Origin: CAYTMY01 sp964618075
GTDB lineage: Bacteria > Bacillota > Clostridia > Eubacteriales > Anaerofustaceae
DNA: 64,000 nt
NCBI GenBank assembly: GCA_964618075.1
Contig: CAZTZO010000004.1
Location: forward strand, 1 to 64,000
Reading direction: 5' to 3'
Shown: piece by piece, positions 19,101-28,664 of the stretch
Position numbering within the stretch: position 1 is the first letter of the stretch
How the letters are laid out: every line of letters starts with the position of its first letter
Notes under the pieces: generated by a model
Database searches by the model: none
What the model was told of the DNA's origin: nothing
What the model saw: only the letters and a program-made list of their open reading frames with translations
Translations under genes and position numbers: made by a program

Positions 19101-19811
19101 GTCTGTTACAACGTCCTTTATTACCGTGTTGAAGGTCGTATGTCGGCAGTGATCCGACCAGTAGGTGTCAAGCACTCTTATCTCCGTAAGGGTTGGATCT
19201 CTTTTTTCGCTTTTAAAGTAGTCCACGCAGCATTTTGCGTCCGCCTCGTCCATGGAAAGAGCATATTTCTTTATAAATTCCTTTATATCCTCGTTGGTAT
19301 AGTCACAAAAACCGTTTATTGTTTCGGGCATACCTGCAAGCTCATACACCGCCTTGAGCGTTTCGGGCAGCTTGTTGTCAGTGAGTCTGCTTTCTATCGG
19401 GTTAATTACGTATTTTTTAATTTTTTCCAGATCATTTTCGCTTATTTTACCGTAAAGCAAAACAGCGCGCGCATATTTTACTATCGGTCGCTCTTTTTGG
19501 CTTAAAAGCTGTATGCACTGCTCCGCCGAATCGGCTCTTTGGTCGAACTGTCCAGCAAGGGCTTCATATATGAAAAAGCTGTTTGTGTCATTTGGCAGAG
19601 AAGTGTATGTGTTATCTGTCTGGGGTTCGCTGAAAACCGTATTTATGCATTTGTCGAACATTTCCTTATCAATGCCCTCAACATCATAAATATTTATCAG
19701 CCTTATTTTCTCTATACCGTCGATCCTTAAAAAAGACCGTACATCCGACAAAAGCCTTTGTGCCTCGTTTGCAAAGCCTTCTTTTCTTTCAACGTATATT
19801 CTGTAAACCAT
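16104..19811 (-). CDS. purL: Phosphoribosylformylglycinamidine synthase, single-chain (PurL)
   Basis: A 1235-residue enzyme converting FGAR, glutamine and ATP to FGAM. It fuses the PurS-like N-terminus, the two AIR-synthase-like halves (KNETHNHPTEIEPFGG and IGGKDSMSG motifs) and a C-terminal class I glutaminase (about 970-1235) with PGTNCEYD, LPGGFSAGDE and the nucleophilic Cys in GGICNGFQ. The length is that of the Clostridia-type single-chain enzyme, so separate purS and purQ genes are not needed. The start at 19811 follows GGGGGGAATT; the frame extends to 19889 but that part overlaps purD. It is the last gene of the purine operon, 23 bp after purD. Confidence 0.97.
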   Translation of the reverse strand: MVYRIYVERKEGFANEAQRLLSDVRSFLRIDGIEKIRLINIYDVEGIDKEMFDKCINTVFSEPQTDNTYTSLPNDTNSFFIYEALAGQFDQRADSAEQCIQLLSQKERPIVKYARAVLLYGKISENDLEKIKKYVINPIESRLTDNKLPETLKAVYELAGMPETINGFCDYTNEDIKEFIKKYALSMDEADAKCCVDYFKSEKRDPTLTEIRVLDTYWSDHCRHTTFNTVIKDVVTDSDIIKNAFERYKTLNLEMKRDKPVTLMDITTCAVRYLKYKGILKNLDESDEINACTVKIDVDVEGKKEKWLLLFKNETHNHPTEIEPFGGAATCIGGAIRDPLSGRGYVYQAMRVTGAANPLTPVEDTIKGKLPQRKLVCSASEGYSSYGNQIGLSTGLVNEIYHPGYAAKHMEIGMVLGAAPEYNVVREVPEKGDVIILLGGKTGRDGCGGATGSSKSHNVNSLSVCGSEVQKGNAPEERKLQRLFRCSEATRLIKRCNDFGAGGVSVAIGELSDSLEIDLNAVPKKYEGLDATELAISESQERMAVVVSKQNESAFKKLAAKENLQATTVAFVSDSGRLRMKYNGVNVVDISREFLSSNGAAKYICVNASSSDIPTSGFKFTNEDFISKLKTVVSDLNVCSKRGLCERFDSTIGSSSILMPFGGIYQLSPQQVMAAKIPVLYKNTTSSTVASYGYNPFISEVSPYHGAYLAVVESIAKNVAAGADIKDTYLTFQEYFEKLGQDENKWGKPFASILGALSAQLDFNVAAIGGKDSMSGTFENMSVPPTLVSFGVSTARSENIISCEFKKADSTVVFIAPKYLKNGLPDKESQINVFDTISSLIKDKKIISAYTPTYGGVCEAIVKMCIGNKLGFKFDDSVNEHDIFDYRYGSFIIELNKGECIPEGFTPLGITQKEYSICYKNDCADLSDIYALYENKLESVYPSNIACEDKTPYISSFTTDKHIRASEKSIKPRVLIPVFPGTNCEYDSANAFIKAGAEVTVLPIRNLSTSDIQASADEFAKKLSDSQILFLPGGFSAGDEPDGSAKFITCFLRSPAILKQISDITDKRDGLIGGICNGFQALVKLGLLPYGSLRDLNETDPTLTFNPIGRHQSKLVRTKVISDMSPWRMYSKVNDVYTVAVSHGEGRFVISDSLVKQLELKGQITTQYVSNDGMPSMDIAVNPNASYMAIEGITSPDGRIMGKMGHSERINEGVYINVDGNKYDPIFKGAVDYFK

Positions 19812-19834
19812 AATTCCCCCCGAATTAATTTTAA

Positions 19835-21112
19835 TCAGTCTTCGAGCGCTTTCAGCGCAGACGCGCCTATGTCTTTTCTGTAGTAGCAATCCTCAAAGTT
19901 TATTTTAGAAACGGCACTATATGCCTTTCGTATCGCTTCTTTTAAGGTATCTGCTGTTGCGCTGATACCAAGCACGCGTCCGCCGTTTGTAAGAAGCTTT
20001 CCACCCTCAAGCTTGCTTCCGGCATGATAAACTATTGCCTCATCAAGCTCCTTAGAAGGAGTAAAGGTGATCTCATAGCCTTTTTTATATTCTACCGGAT
20101 ATCCGCCCGAAGCCATAACGACACAGCATGCTGCATCCTTTGAAAATTCAACGTTTATTTCGCCAAGGCGTCCTTCACTGACTGAACGCATAACATCAAA
20201 AAGATCCGTTTTCAAAAGAGGAAGCACCACCTGCGTTTCGGGGTCTCCGAAGCGGCAGTTGTATTCTATGACCTTAGGGCCGTCGTTTGTAAGCATAAGT
20301 CCGAAATAAAGGCATCCCTTAAAGGTTCTGCCCTCTTCGTTCATAGCGTTTATTGTGGGAAGGAATATTTCCTTCATGCACCTGTCGGCGATTTCTTTTG
20401 TGTAGTAAGGATTCGGTGCGATTGCTCCCATGCCGCCTGTATTAAGACCTGTATTGTTTTCTCCAATGGTCTTGTGGTCCATAGAGGATATCATCGGTAC
20501 GATTGTTTTGCCGTCCGTAAAGCATAGTAAAGAAACCTCAGGGCCTGTTAAGAACTGCTCAATAACAACCTTAAGACCACTCTGACCGAACTTTTTTTCC
20601 GACATCATCGAGTGAACAGCCTTTTTTGCTTCGTCTCTCGTTTTGGCTATTATCACGCCCTTGCCCAAGGCAAGCCCGTCAGCCTTAACAACGATAGGCG
20701 TATCTATACTCATTATGTATTCGTCAGCCTTATTCTCGTAATCAAACACCTCGTAGGCTGCTGTCGGAATATTATATTTCTTCATCAAATTCTTCGAGAA
20801 TATCTTGCTGCCCTCAATTATCGCGGCTGCTTTATTTGGCCCGAAGCAGGCTATACCTCGTTCATTCAAAGCGTCCACCGCACCGAGCACGAGAGGGTCA
20901 TCGGGAGCGACTACAGCGTATTCAACGGAATTATTTACGGCAAATTCCACGATTTTTTCGATTTCCTTTGCGCCGATATCCACTAATATCGCCTCGTTTG
21001 CAATTCCGCCGTTTCCCGAAAGTGCATATATGGTATCTATCGTTTTGTTCTTTTTAAGACTCTTTATAATGGCGTGTTCCCTGCCGCCCGAGCCTATGAC
21101 CATTACATTCAT
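19835..21112 (-). CDS. purD: Phosphoribosylamine-glycine ligase (PurD)
   Basis: A 425-residue ATP-grasp enzyme that joins phosphoribosylamine and glycine to give GAR. The N-terminal MNVMVIGSGGREHAI is diagnostic. The ATP-grasp core follows (VKADGLALGKGV, EYNCRFGDPETQ with metal-binding Glu/Asn), and a C-terminal PurD domain ends in YYRKDIG. Length is typical. The RBS GGGGAAG precedes the start. It lies 17 bp after the AICAR transformylase gene and 23 bp before purL. Confidence 0.97.
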   Translation of the reverse strand: MNVMVIGSGGREHAIIKSLKKNKTIDTIYALSGNGGIANEAILVDIGAKEIEKIVEFAVNNSVEYAVVAPDDPLVLGAVDALNERGIACFGPNKAAAIIEGSKIFSKNLMKKYNIPTAAYEVFDYENKADEYIMSIDTPIVVKADGLALGKGVIIAKTRDEAKKAVHSMMSEKKFGQSGLKVVIEQFLTGPEVSLLCFTDGKTIVPMISSMDHKTIGENNTGLNTGGMGAIAPNPYYTKEIADRCMKEIFLPTINAMNEEGRTFKGCLYFGLMLTNDGPKVIEYNCRFGDPETQVVLPLLKTDLFDVMRSVSEGRLGEINVEFSKDAACCVVMASGGYPVEYKKGYEITFTPSKELDEAIVYHAGSKLEGGKLLTNGGRVLGISATADTLKEAIRKAYSAVSKINFEDCYYRKDIGASALKALED

Positions 21113-21129
21113 ATCTTCCCCTTAATTAA

Positions 21130-22308
21130 TCAGTGGTGAAACAGCCTTTGAGAGGTAAATGCCATTACCATTGAATATTTATTGCATGTATCTATAACGT
21201 TATCGTCACGCACGGAGCCTCCGGGCTGAGCAACATATCTTACTCCGCTTCGGTGCGCTCTTTCTATGTTGTCACCGAACGGGAAAAATGCATCACTTCC
21301 CAGACACACGCCGTCAACGTGCGAAAGCCACTCTTTCTTTTCGTCATTTGTGAGTATTTCAGGCTTTTGTGTAAAATAATTTCTCCATACGTCATTACCT
21401 AATACGTCCTGACATTCTTCGCTCGATAAATATACGTCTATCGTATTGTCTCTTTCGGAACGTGACAGAGTGCTTACAAACTTAAGAGCAAGTACCTTTG
21501 GGTGAGTGCGAAGCGAAAACGTATCAGCTTTGTTTCCGGCAAGTCTTGTGCAGTGTATCCTTGACTGCTGACCTGCTCCCACGCCTATTGTCTGAGAATC
21601 CTTACAGTAGCAAACAGAATTCGACTGCGTATATTTTAAGGTTATCAGAGCAATGATAAGGTCTCTTAAACTCTCCTTGGGGATATCCTTATTCTTTGTG
21701 ACGATATTTTTAAGCATATCCTCGGTTATCTTTACTTCGTTTCTGCCCTGCTCAAAGCTTACTCCGTAAACCTGCTTTATCTCTATGGGTGAGGGCTTGT
21801 AATCAGGGTCGATTTTTATAATGTTATAGCTGCCCTTTCGCTTTTTCTTGAGAAGCTCCAGCGCTTCATTGGTAAAGGAGGGTGCTATTACACCGTCGGA
21901 CACCTCCTTAAATATCTGACGAGCGCAGGATAAGTCACACTCGTCCGACAAGGCTATAAAATCCCCGTATGACGAAAGTCTGTCCGTGCCGCGTGCTTTT
22001 ATGTAGGCACTCGCTATGGGCGAAACTATCTCATCTTCAACGAAAAACATTTGTCTTTGTATGTCGCTTAGTTCAGTTCCCAACGCCGCTCCTGCCGGAC
22101 TGACGTGCTTGAAGGAGGCTGCGGCTGGCATTTTGCAGGCTTCCTTAAGCTCAGATACAAGCTGATATGAGTTTAGAGCGTCTAAAAAGTTGATGTATCC
22201 GGGACGCCCCGAAAGGACTTCCACCGGTAGCTGTCCGTTTTCAGTAAATATTCTTGCGGGCTTTTGGTTCGGGTTGCAGCCGTATTTTAACTGTATCTCT
22301 TTAGTCAT
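21130..22308 (-). CDS. Stand-alone AICAR formyltransferase (PurH C-terminal type)
   Basis: A 392-residue protein matching only the AICAR transformylase half of PurH: KYGCNPNQKPARIF at the start, FKHVSPAGAA (catalytic Lys/His region) and a C-terminal QPGGSVRDDNVI segment. The N-terminal IMP cyclohydrolase domain of bifunctional PurH is absent. It transfers the formyl group of 10-formyl-THF to AICAR. The missing second step is supplied by the gene immediately upstream (22310-23020), whose stop is one base from this start. The arrangement suggests a fixed pair working in sequence. It is another folate-consuming step near the THF riboswitch theme of the window. Confidence 0.92.
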   Translation of the reverse strand: MTKEIQLKYGCNPNQKPARIFTENGQLPVEVLSGRPGYINFLDALNSYQLVSELKEACKMPAAASFKHVSPAGAALGTELSDIQRQMFFVEDEIVSPIASAYIKARGTDRLSSYGDFIALSDECDLSCARQIFKEVSDGVIAPSFTNEALELLKKKRKGSYNIIKIDPDYKPSPIEIKQVYGVSFEQGRNEVKITEDMLKNIVTKNKDIPKESLRDLIIALITLKYTQSNSVCYCKDSQTIGVGAGQQSRIHCTRLAGNKADTFSLRTHPKVLALKFVSTLSRSERDNTIDVYLSSEECQDVLGNDVWRNYFTQKPEILTNDEKKEWLSHVDGVCLGSDAFFPFGDNIERAHRSGVRYVAQPGGSVRDDNVIDTCNKYSMVMAFTSQRLFHH

Positions 22309-22309
22309 A

Positions 22310-23020
22310 TTATTTAAGCCTGCCTTTGTTTATTATTTCGGTGGAAACCTTAAACGTCTTTAAATCTATCCTGCGTACAAACAAAGATACCTTGTTGTCG
22401 TCGTTTAAGCTTGCCCAGATATTTTTTGCCAAAGCCTTTGTGCCGCCCTCGATATCCACCTTTATAGGATCCCCCTCAAAGGAAGGAATGGGCTGAGCGT
22501 TATGTTTGTATGTATGTATAAGCCTGCCCTCGCCTTTTTCGGGGAAAGGATAGTCATAATAAAGCCTTTCGCATTCGCCGCCCGCTTTAAGCGAAGGATT
22601 CTTGAGTATACTCATTTTATAAGTGAACTGACCCTTATCGAATGTAACCATTGCGCTTATTCTCGGAGTGAAATTCGGCTCGTCCGGCTCATACTCGCGC
22701 GTATTCAAAGCCTCCTCAAAGGTTTTGGAGTGCTGCACAAAATCATATATCGTGTCGGTTTGATCGCCGTTAGTCACTATGATATTATACTTACAGTTTC
22801 TTGTGGCATTGTATATTATAAGGGAGGGATCGGTTAGCTTGGAGGGATCAAGCGCCTCTGTACGGATAATACCCTTGTCCTCGACAAATATTCGGTTCCT
22901 GGAATTTTCGCTTCTTCCCATTATGAAATATGCGATAACGGCATATCTGCCGCATTTGCTCCTGCCTACTATGATTCCTCTGCCCGGATAGTCGTTGTTT
23001 TTAAGCGTTTCAAAGCTCAT
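22310..23020 (-). CDS. purO: IMP cyclohydrolase, PurO type
   Basis: A 236-residue protein of the archaeal-type IMP cyclohydrolase family, which closes FAICAR to IMP. Recognisable features are the N-terminal YPGRGIIVGRS, YFIMGRSENSRNR and FTPRISAM. It is not homologous to the N-terminal domain of PurH, so it is a non-orthologous replacement. It overlaps purN by 4 nt and is followed after one base by the AICAR transformylase, so the final two purine steps are encoded next to each other. Length is somewhat longer than the archaeal enzyme (about 200). The function is strongly supported by context, moderately by sequence. Confidence 0.88.
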   Translation of the reverse strand: MSFETLKNNDYPGRGIIVGRSKCGRYAVIAYFIMGRSENSRNRIFVEDKGIIRTEALDPSKLTDPSLIIYNATRNCKYNIIVTNGDQTDTIYDFVQHSKTFEEALNTREYEPDEPNFTPRISAMVTFDKGQFTYKMSILKNPSLKAGGECERLYYDYPFPEKGEGRLIHTYKHNAQPIPSFEGDPIKVDIEGGTKALAKNIWASLNDDNKVSLFVRRIDLKTFKVSTEIINKGRLK

Positions 23021-23625
23021 TTTGCTTCTCCCATTATCATTTTACTTACGATCTCGGCAGCTCTCGGCAGAAGTACCCATTCCGCCTGCTCCATTATGCG
23101 CCTTTGCAATATTTCGGGAGTGTCCCCGTCCAATACGTCAACAGCCTTTTGAAGAATAATCTTGCCGCCGTCTGTTATTTCGTTGACGTAATGCACGCTT
23201 GCCCCGCTTACCTTCACCCCGTATTTCAGCGCTTCCTCGTGAACCCTCAGACCGTAATAGCCATCACCGCAAAAAGAGGGTATCAGGGAGGGATGTACGT
23301 TGATTATCCTCATCGGATATTGCTTCACAAATTCAGAGCTTAGCACATACAAGAATCCTGCAAGAACGATAAGCTTTATATCGTAAGCCTTCAGCTTATT
23401 TAAAAGCGCGTTTTCGAACATCTCATTAGAAGGATATGAACAGCGCTCTATCACCCCGCAGGGTATATCTGCGTTTTTCGCCCTCGTTATACCGTAAGCG
23501 TCTTTTTCGTTTGATATTACTAGCTTAATTTCACCACTTTTGATAATGCCGCTCTTTTGTGCGTCTATAAGAGCCTGAAGATTTGTTCCTCCTCCGCTTA
23601 TAAGCACGGCGATATTTGTTTTCAT
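23017..23625 (-). CDS. purN: Phosphoribosylglycinamide formyltransferase (PurN)
   Basis: A 202-residue folate-dependent GAR transformylase using 10-formyl-THF. Motifs: [15 protein letters not shown] (phosphate loop), the [28 protein letters not shown] segment (catalytic His in NVHPSL) and the [13 protein letters not shown]sp loop. Length is typical. It overlaps purM by 4 nt and purO by 4 nt, so translation is coupled. Confidence 0.97.
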   Translation of the reverse strand: MKTNIAVLISGGGTNLQALIDAQKSGIIKSGEIKLVISNEKDAYGITRAKNADIPCGVIERCSYPSNEMFENALLNKLKAYDIKLIVLAGFLYVLSSEFVKQYPMRIINVHPSLIPSFCGDGYYGLRVHEEALKYGVKVSGASVHYVNEITDGGKIILQKAVDVLDGDTPEILQRRIMEQAEWVLLPRAAEIVSKMIMGEAK

Positions 23626-24668
23626 GCCATTATCACTCCGTCGTCAGAGTGTGATACAACCGTTTCACCCAAAACGTAGGCGTCTATTCCTTCTTCTTTA
23701 AGTAATTGTATAGCTTTAGTAGCTTCGGTCTTTGTTACTATTGCTACCATGCCAACTCCCATATTGAAGGTGTTGAACATATTGCGTTCACTGATATTTC
23801 CGCATTTTGATAAAAGCTTGAATATCGGTAGTATTTTTACGCTCTGCTTGTCTATTTTTGCGCTTATGCCGTTTGGAAGACTGCGCGGAATATTTTCATA
23901 AAAGCCGCCGCCTGTTATATTGGCAAGAGCCTTTATATTTATTTTTTCCTTAAGAGCCTTTATTGCCTTGACGTAAATTTTAGTCGGCTTTATAAGCTCT
24001 TGAGCCAATGTTAAGGACAATTCGTCGTAATACTTTGTAAGAGCGCCTTGCTTTTCTACGTCAAAAACCTTTCTTACAAGCGAAAAACCGTTGGAATGAA
24101 GTCCCGAAGAAGGAAGCGCTATAAGTACGTCGCCTTCGATGACTGAATTTTTATCAAAAATTTTATCCTTATCGACAATACCCGTTGCATATCCGGCAAG
24201 GTCGTACTCGTCGAGCGAATACATTCCGGGCATCTCTGCCGTTTCTCCGCCTATAAGAGCGCAGCCCGCCTCAACGCAGCCCTGTGCAACGCCTGAAACT
24301 ATGGAGGCTATTTTTTCGGGAACGTTCTTTCCACATGCTATATAGTCGAGAAAATAAAGCGGCTCGGCTCCGCAGCAGATAATATCGTTCACGCACATGG
24401 CAACACAGTCAATGCCGACTGTATCATGCTTGTCCGTTAAGAAGGCTATCTTCAGCTTGGTTCCCACTCCGTCCGTTCCGCTCACAAGCACCGGCTTCTT
24501 TATTTTGCTTAGATCCAATTCAAACATACCGCCGAAGCCGCCGAGCTCATCTAAAACCTCGCTTCGCTTCGTTCTTTGTATATGCTCCTTCATGAGCTGT
24601 ACGCTGCGGTAACCCTCGGTAATATCTACTCCGCAGGACTTGTAGCTTTCGCTGTAGCTTTTATTCAT
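23622..24668 (-). CDS. purM: Phosphoribosylformylglycinamidine cyclo-ligase (PurM)
   Basis: A 348-residue AIR synthetase that closes FGAM to AIR with ATP. Motifs: [36 protein letters not shown] and [12 protein letters not shown]. Length is typical. Its start overlaps the end of purF by 8 nt and its end overlaps purN by 4 nt, consistent with one polycistronic unit. Confidence 0.97.
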   Translation of the reverse strand: MNKSYSESYKSCGVDITEGYRSVQLMKEHIQRTKRSEVLDELGGFGGMFELDLSKIKKPVLVSGTDGVGTKLKIAFLTDKHDTVGIDCVAMCVNDIICCGAEPLYFLDYIACGKNVPEKIASIVSGVAQGCVEAGCALIGGETAEMPGMYSLDEYDLAGYATGIVDKDKIFDKNSVIEGDVLIALPSSGLHSNGFSLVRKVFDVEKQGALTKYYDELSLTLAQELIKPTKIYVKAIKALKEKINIKALANITGGGFYENIPRSLPNGISAKIDKQSVKILPIFKLLSKCGNISERNMFNTFNMGVGMVAIVTKTEATKAIQLLKEEGIDAYVLGETVVSHSDDGVIMA

Positions 24669-26103
24669 CTTTTTTATTCCCTTTTTTTATCGGCTGCTCA
24701 AATTTATTTTTAGACTCGTGCGTCGGTATGCTTGTAGGGTAATCTCCCGAAAAGCAGCCCGTACAAAAACCGAGATGAGTATCCGCGGCAATCTTTACCA
24801 CATCGTCCATCTCTAAGTAACCGAGTGAATCGACTCCGATTATACGCGCTATCTCATCTATTGAGTGGTTGTTGGCTATGAGCATTTCTTCGGAATCAAT
24901 ATCCGTTCCGTAGTAGCAGGGGTGCAAAAAAGGAGGCGCCGAAACGCGCATATGCACCTGAGTTGCTCCCGCTTCCTTTAAAAGCCGCACAATTCTTGCG
25001 CTTGTTGTGCCTCTGACAATGCTGTCGTCCACCATAACGACACGTTTTCCGCTGACAGTCTGCGCTATGGGATTTAATTTTATTCGTACACGGTTTTCCC
25101 TGTATGCCTGCGTAGGCTGAATAAAGGTTCTTCCGATGTATTTGTTTTTTATAAAGCCGAGACCGTAGGGAATGCCGCTTTCCTGCGCATAGCCTATTGC
25201 CGCGTCTATACCCGAATCGGGCACTCCTATAACTACGTCCGCCTCAACGGGGTGAGCCTTGGCAAGATAATGCCCTGCGTTAAGCCTTGCCTGATGAACG
25301 CTGGAGCCGTCAACTATTGAATCGGGTCTTGCAAAGTAGATATATTCGAAAACGCACATGGTAGTCGGCTTGCTTCCAATGTGGTTATCGTAGGATACTA
25401 TACCTTCCTCCGTAACGACGACGACCTCTCCGGGCTGTATGTCTCTAACAAAGCACGCTCCCACTGCATCAAGTCCACAGCTTTCCGAAGCGAAAACATA
25501 GCTTCCGTCGTCCATTCTTCCAAGACACAACGGTCGAAATCCGTTTGGGTCACGCGCTGCAATAAGCTTTTGCGGTGACATAACAATTAGGGAATAAGCA
25601 CCCTCAAGATGCTTCATCGCCTTGACTACCGCCTGCTCAATGGAACGGCTTGTGAGCCTTTCTCTGGTTATTACATATGAAATAACCTCTGAATCGCTCG
25701 TTGAGTGGAATATACCGCCGTTTAATTCAAGGTTTTTTCTCAATTTGTCGGCGTTTGTGAGATTGCCGTTATGAGCAAGTGCCATTTTACCCTTGACGTG
25801 GTTTACGACTATCGGCTGAGCGTTGGATACGGAGTTCGTACCCGTCGTGCCGTAGCGTACATGTCCCACAGCTATGTTGCCCTCGCCCAGTCCCTCTATA
25901 ACATCGGGCGTGAAAACGTCGTTTACAAGCCCCAAATTATTATGCGAATTAAAAACACCGTTTCTGTTTACGCAGATACCGCAGCTTTCCTGTCCTCTGT
26001 GCTGTAGGGCGAACAGTCCGTAGTATATGTCCGACGCAATTCCATACGCCTGCTTGGAAAAGATACCGAACAGCCCGCATTCCTCATGCAAATCAAAGCT
26101 CAT
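24661..26103 (-). CDS. purF: Amidophosphoribosyltransferase (PurF)
   Basis: A 480-residue enzyme of the first committed purine step (PRPP plus glutamine to phosphoribosylamine). The glutaminase nucleophile is Cys9 in EECGLFG, so residues 1-8 are a short propeptide to be removed, as in Bacillus-type PurF. The PRPP loop is [14 protein letters not shown]. Cysteines in [20 protein letters not shown] and [12 protein letters not shown] fit the oxygen-sensitive 4Fe-4S subclass. It follows purC by 3 bp. Confidence 0.97.
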   Translation of the reverse strand: MSFDLHEECGLFGIFSKQAYGIASDIYYGLFALQHRGQESCGICVNRNGVFNSHNNLGLVNDVFTPDVIEGLGEGNIAVGHVRYGTTGTNSVSNAQPIVVNHVKGKMALAHNGNLTNADKLRKNLELNGGIFHSTSDSEVISYVITRERLTSRSIEQAVVKAMKHLEGAYSLIVMSPQKLIAARDPNGFRPLCLGRMDDGSYVFASESCGLDAVGACFVRDIQPGEVVVVTEEGIVSYDNHIGSKPTTMCVFEYIYFARPDSIVDGSSVHQARLNAGHYLAKAHPVEADVVIGVPDSGIDAAIGYAQESGIPYGLGFIKNKYIGRTFIQPTQAYRENRVRIKLNPIAQTVSGKRVVMVDDSIVRGTTSARIVRLLKEAGATQVHMRVSAPPFLHPCYYGTDIDSEEMLIANNHSIDEIARIIGVDSLGYLEMDDVVKIAADTHLGFCTGCFSGDYPTSIPTHESKNKFEQPIKKGNKKDE

Positions 26104-26106
26104 ATA

Positions 26107-26820
26107 TCATTCTCCCAAAAGGCGCTTTGCGACCTGCTCGTAAGCCGCTTCTACTCCGCCCATATCCCTTCTGAATCTGTCCTTATCGAGCTTTTCCTTG
26201 CTTGTAGCGTCCCAAAGTCTGCATGTGTCCGGCGATATTTCATCGGCAAGGATAATAGTACCGTCGTTTAGCTTACCGAATTCCAGTTTGAAATCAACAA
26301 GCTCTATATTGGCTTTTTTCATCAGATAAGAGCTAAGCAGCTCGTTTATTTTTAGAGCCATTGACGATATCGTCGCAAGCTCGTCCTCTGTGGCGTAGCC
26401 CATTGCGAGTATGTGGTATTCATTTACCATGGGATCGTCAAGCTCGTCGCATTTATAGCTGAACTCCAAAACCGTGCTTTTAAGGATCGTGCCTTCTTCT
26501 ATACCCAGCCTCTTTGCAAGCGAACCTGCCGCTATGTTTCGTACTATGACCTCCAGCGGAATTATCTGTACGGCCTTTACAAGCGTCTGACGCTCGGAAA
26601 GCTCCTTTACAAAATGAGTGGGTATACCGTTGTCCTCAAGCATCTTCATAAGAAAGTTCGACACTTTGTTGTTTACAATACCTTTGTTTTGTATCGTGTC
26701 CTTTTTCTTGCCGTTGAACGCAGTTGCGTCGTCCTTGTACTCCACTATATAATAGTTGTCGTCATCGGTTTTAAAAACCTTCTTTGCCTTGCCTTCATAG
26801 AGCTGCTGAACCTTTTGCAT
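26107..26820 (-). CDS. purC: SAICAR synthetase (PurC)
   Basis: A 237-residue enzyme joining CAIR and aspartate. Diagnostic segments: LYEGKAKKVF at the N-terminus, FNGKKKDTI, VVRNIAAGSLAKRLG and ADEISPDTCRLWD. Length is typical of the bacterial form. It starts 20 bp after purE ends and is 3 bp from purF. Confidence 0.97.
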   Translation of the reverse strand: MQKVQQLYEGKAKKVFKTDDDNYYIVEYKDDATAFNGKKKDTIQNKGIVNNKVSNFLMKMLEDNGIPTHFVKELSERQTLVKAVQIIPLEVIVRNIAAGSLAKRLGIEEGTILKSTVLEFSYKCDELDDPMVNEYHILAMGYATEDELATISSMALKINELLSSYLMKKANIELVDFKLEFGKLNDGTIILADEISPDTCRLWDATSKEKLDKDRFRRDMGGVEAAYEQVAKRLLGE

Positions 26821-26840
26821 TTTTAAAAGCCTCTTTTATA

Positions 26841-27329
26841 TTATATTTTTTTTGACAATTCTCTGTCTTTTTGCATTATTGCTTCCTTCATGTCCGAGCG
26901 TTCTTTTTTAAGCTTTTCTGAAAGGCTCTCGTCAGAGAGCGCAAGTATCTGACAAGCCAGAACCGCCGCATTTTTCGCCCCGTTTACCGCTACTGTAGCT
27001 ACCGGTATACCGGAGGGCATCTGTACAGTGGAAAGAAGAGCGTCCAAGCCTTCAAACGCCGACGATTTAATGGGAATTCCTATTACCGGAAGCGTCGTAT
27101 TCGCCGCTATGGCTCCTGCAAGATGAGCCGCCATTCCCGCTGCGGCGATGATAACGCCAAAGCCGTTTTCTTCTGCTTTTGATGTGAACTGCGCCGTTAA
27201 TTCGGGCGTTCTGTGCGCCGACATAACATGAGATTCGAAGGGAATTTCGTATTGAGCCAATTTTTCTATCGCCGGCTTCACCGTTTCAAAATCGCTGTCG
27301 CTGCCCATAATGAGCGCAACTTTTTTCAT
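26841..27329 (-). CDS. purE: N5-carboxyaminoimidazole ribonucleotide mutase (PurE)
   Basis: A 162-residue class Pur[26 protein letters not shown] (substrate site) and the [12 protein letters not shown] loop. It is the first gene of the purine operon. The start at 27329 follows GAGGTGCG; the frame extends 16 codons further without a ribosome binding site. No purK is present in the operon, so either purK is elsewhere or PurE works directly with CO2. Confidence 0.96.
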   Translation of the reverse strand: MKKVALIMGSDSDFETVKPAIEKLAQYEIPFESHVMSAHRTPELTAQFTSKAEENGFGVIIAAAGMAAHLAGAIAANTTLPVIGIPIKSSAFEGLDALLSTVQMPSGIPVATVAVNGAKNAAVLACQILALSDESLSEKLKKERSDMKEAIMQKDRELSKKI

Positions 27330-27501
27330 ATTCGCACCTCTTTTGTTTGTAAGTCTCTTCAAACCAAAACTGCGCAAAGAGTATCTTTACGCCTGTAATA
27401 AATGATATTTTCGAAAAACCTCACTGTTTAAGGCAAATTTATGCAAATACAAGTAAAGCTATCCGACAATGTTATTCTACCATATTTAAATAAATGTGCA
27501 A
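27330..27501 (-). promoter_or_regulatory. Purine operon promoter and leader
   Basis: Minus-strand TTGCAC (27496-27501), 16 nt spacer, TAGAAT (27474-27479). The leader is about 138 nt. It contains a hairpin GCGTAAAG / CTTTGCGC (27372-27392). A CCGACAATG at 27462-27470, over the inferred start point, is one base short of a Bacillus-type PurBox. I find no purine, PRPP or ZTP riboswitch blocks. Promoter is well supported; the mode of regulation is not. Confidence 0.65.
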
Positions 27502-27514
27502 TCTAATTGAATGC

Positions 27515-27555
27515 CAAAATAAGAGAAATGCACCCTTTTTATTTAAGGGGTGCAT
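27515..27555 (-). terminator. Terminator of the arylamine N-acetyltransferase gene
   Basis: Minus-strand stem ATGCACCCCTT / AAGGGTGCAT whose loop contains the stop codon region of the acetyltransferase gene, followed by TTTCTCTTATTTT. It separates that gene from the purine promoter. Confidence 0.8.
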
Positions 27556-28333
27556 CAATGGCGAACCTTTTTAAAATCACATCGTTCAATTCTTCTTTTG
27601 TAAGAAGCGTTTTTTCTTTTTTGACACCGTTTATCTGCTCTGTAAATAAATTGTCCGTCAAGGAAAGGTATCCGTCGGGAGTATTTAAATTAAGAAGCCT
27701 TACGCTCGTAAAGCGCACGTCCTCAGAGTGTGAGCAATAATAATTTATCGTTAAAAAATCGACTGCAAGAGCCTCGTCCTCTCTTATCATTATCCATTCC
27801 AACGGACTTTCTTCGTCGGTTTTACGAAGCACCCAATAGTCGTTATTTTTGATTACATCAAAGGAGTTTATACCGGTCGTATCGCTGTAGCCCTCATAAA
27901 GTGCCACACTCTTCCTGGGGTGTGCCGCACCGAGACCTACATCTGCGTAGCGCCACAAGCCGTCTATTTTCACAAGAGTTGCTCTGTGCAGATACGGCGG
28001 AGTGATATCTCTGCCCATTTTTAGGCGCACGGCTACAGGTATGGCCTCATAGCCTAAAGCAATAAGCAAGGAATAAAACAACAGGTTCAACTCAAAGCAA
28101 TAACCGCCTCGCCTCTTTACGACTATCTTCTCGTACAGATCGGAAGCGTTAAGTGAAATCTCCTTGTGAAAATCGAAAATGTCAAGGTTCTCAAAGGGCA
28201 CGCTGCATTGATGATTAAAGATAAGACCATCAAGTGTTTCTACTGTAGTCTCGGCAATACCATTAAAGCCGATCCTCTTTAAATATCCCTGCGCCTGCAG
28301 GGGCGTTAGTTTGGTGTAGAATTCTTCGTACAT
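27539..28333 (-). CDS. Arylamine N-acetyltransferase (NAT family)
   Basis: A 264-residue cysteine transferase using acetyl-CoA to acetylate arylamines or hydrazines. The catalytic triad is visible: Cys in RRGGYCFELN, His in YLHRATLV and Asp in ADVGLG. SVPFENLDI near the N-terminus is a family signature. Length fits bacterial NATs (260-280). The natural substrate is unknown; a role in detoxification is the usual inference. It is monocistronic, with its own terminator. Confidence 0.93.
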   Translation of the reverse strand: MYEEFYTKLTPLQAQGYLKRIGFNGIAETTVETLDGLIFNHQCSVPFENLDIFDFHKEISLNASDLYEKIVVKRRGGYCFELNLLFYSLLIALGYEAIPVAVRLKMGRDITPPYLHRATLVKIDGLWRYADVGLGAAHPRKSVALYEGYSDTTGINSFDVIKNNDYWVLRKTDEESPLEWIMIREDEALAVDFLTINYYCSHSEDVRFTSVRLLNLNTPDGYLSLTDNLFTEQINGVKKEKTLLTKEELNDVILKRFAIDAPLK

Positions 28334-28664
28334 AACAAAAGCTTTGCTCCTTAAATCTTTTTTTAAAGGATGATGTTTGGCACTATATATATGCTTATAT
28401 TATATGGGTTTTACATGTATCTATCAACATGGTTAAGCCAATAAATAGCGTTTTTTATTTTTGCCTTTTGATAAGCCTTTTTATGTTGTTTTATTATGTA
28501 AAACCTTTGTGAAAAGCGTGTTTATAATGTAAAATAAAACAGTATAGAGCGATATAAATAAAAGCGGCGTTTTGTACATAAAATAAACATAAATAATACC
28601 ATTACTTTGTTAGCCAAATACACTTTAAATAATAAATAATCATACTACATAAGAAGGCGTGAAA
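28334..28664. other. Divergent intergenic region with promoter of the membrane GGDEF gene
   Basis: AT-rich 331-bp spacer. TTGTAC (28572-28577), 16 nt, TAATAC (28594-28599) is a plausible plus-strand promoter about 60 nt before the ATG at 28665. No c-di-GMP riboswitch core or other structured RNA was recognised. Confidence 0.5.

Noticed and set aside
27462..27470. PurBox-like CCGACAATG over the purine promoter start
   Set aside because: One base short of the Bacillus PurR box, only a single copy, and no PurR gene in view; kept only as a remark in the leader entry.
28334..28664. c-di-GMP riboswitch before the membrane cyclase
   Set aside because: The conserved core and tetraloop-receptor blocks were not found on either strand.
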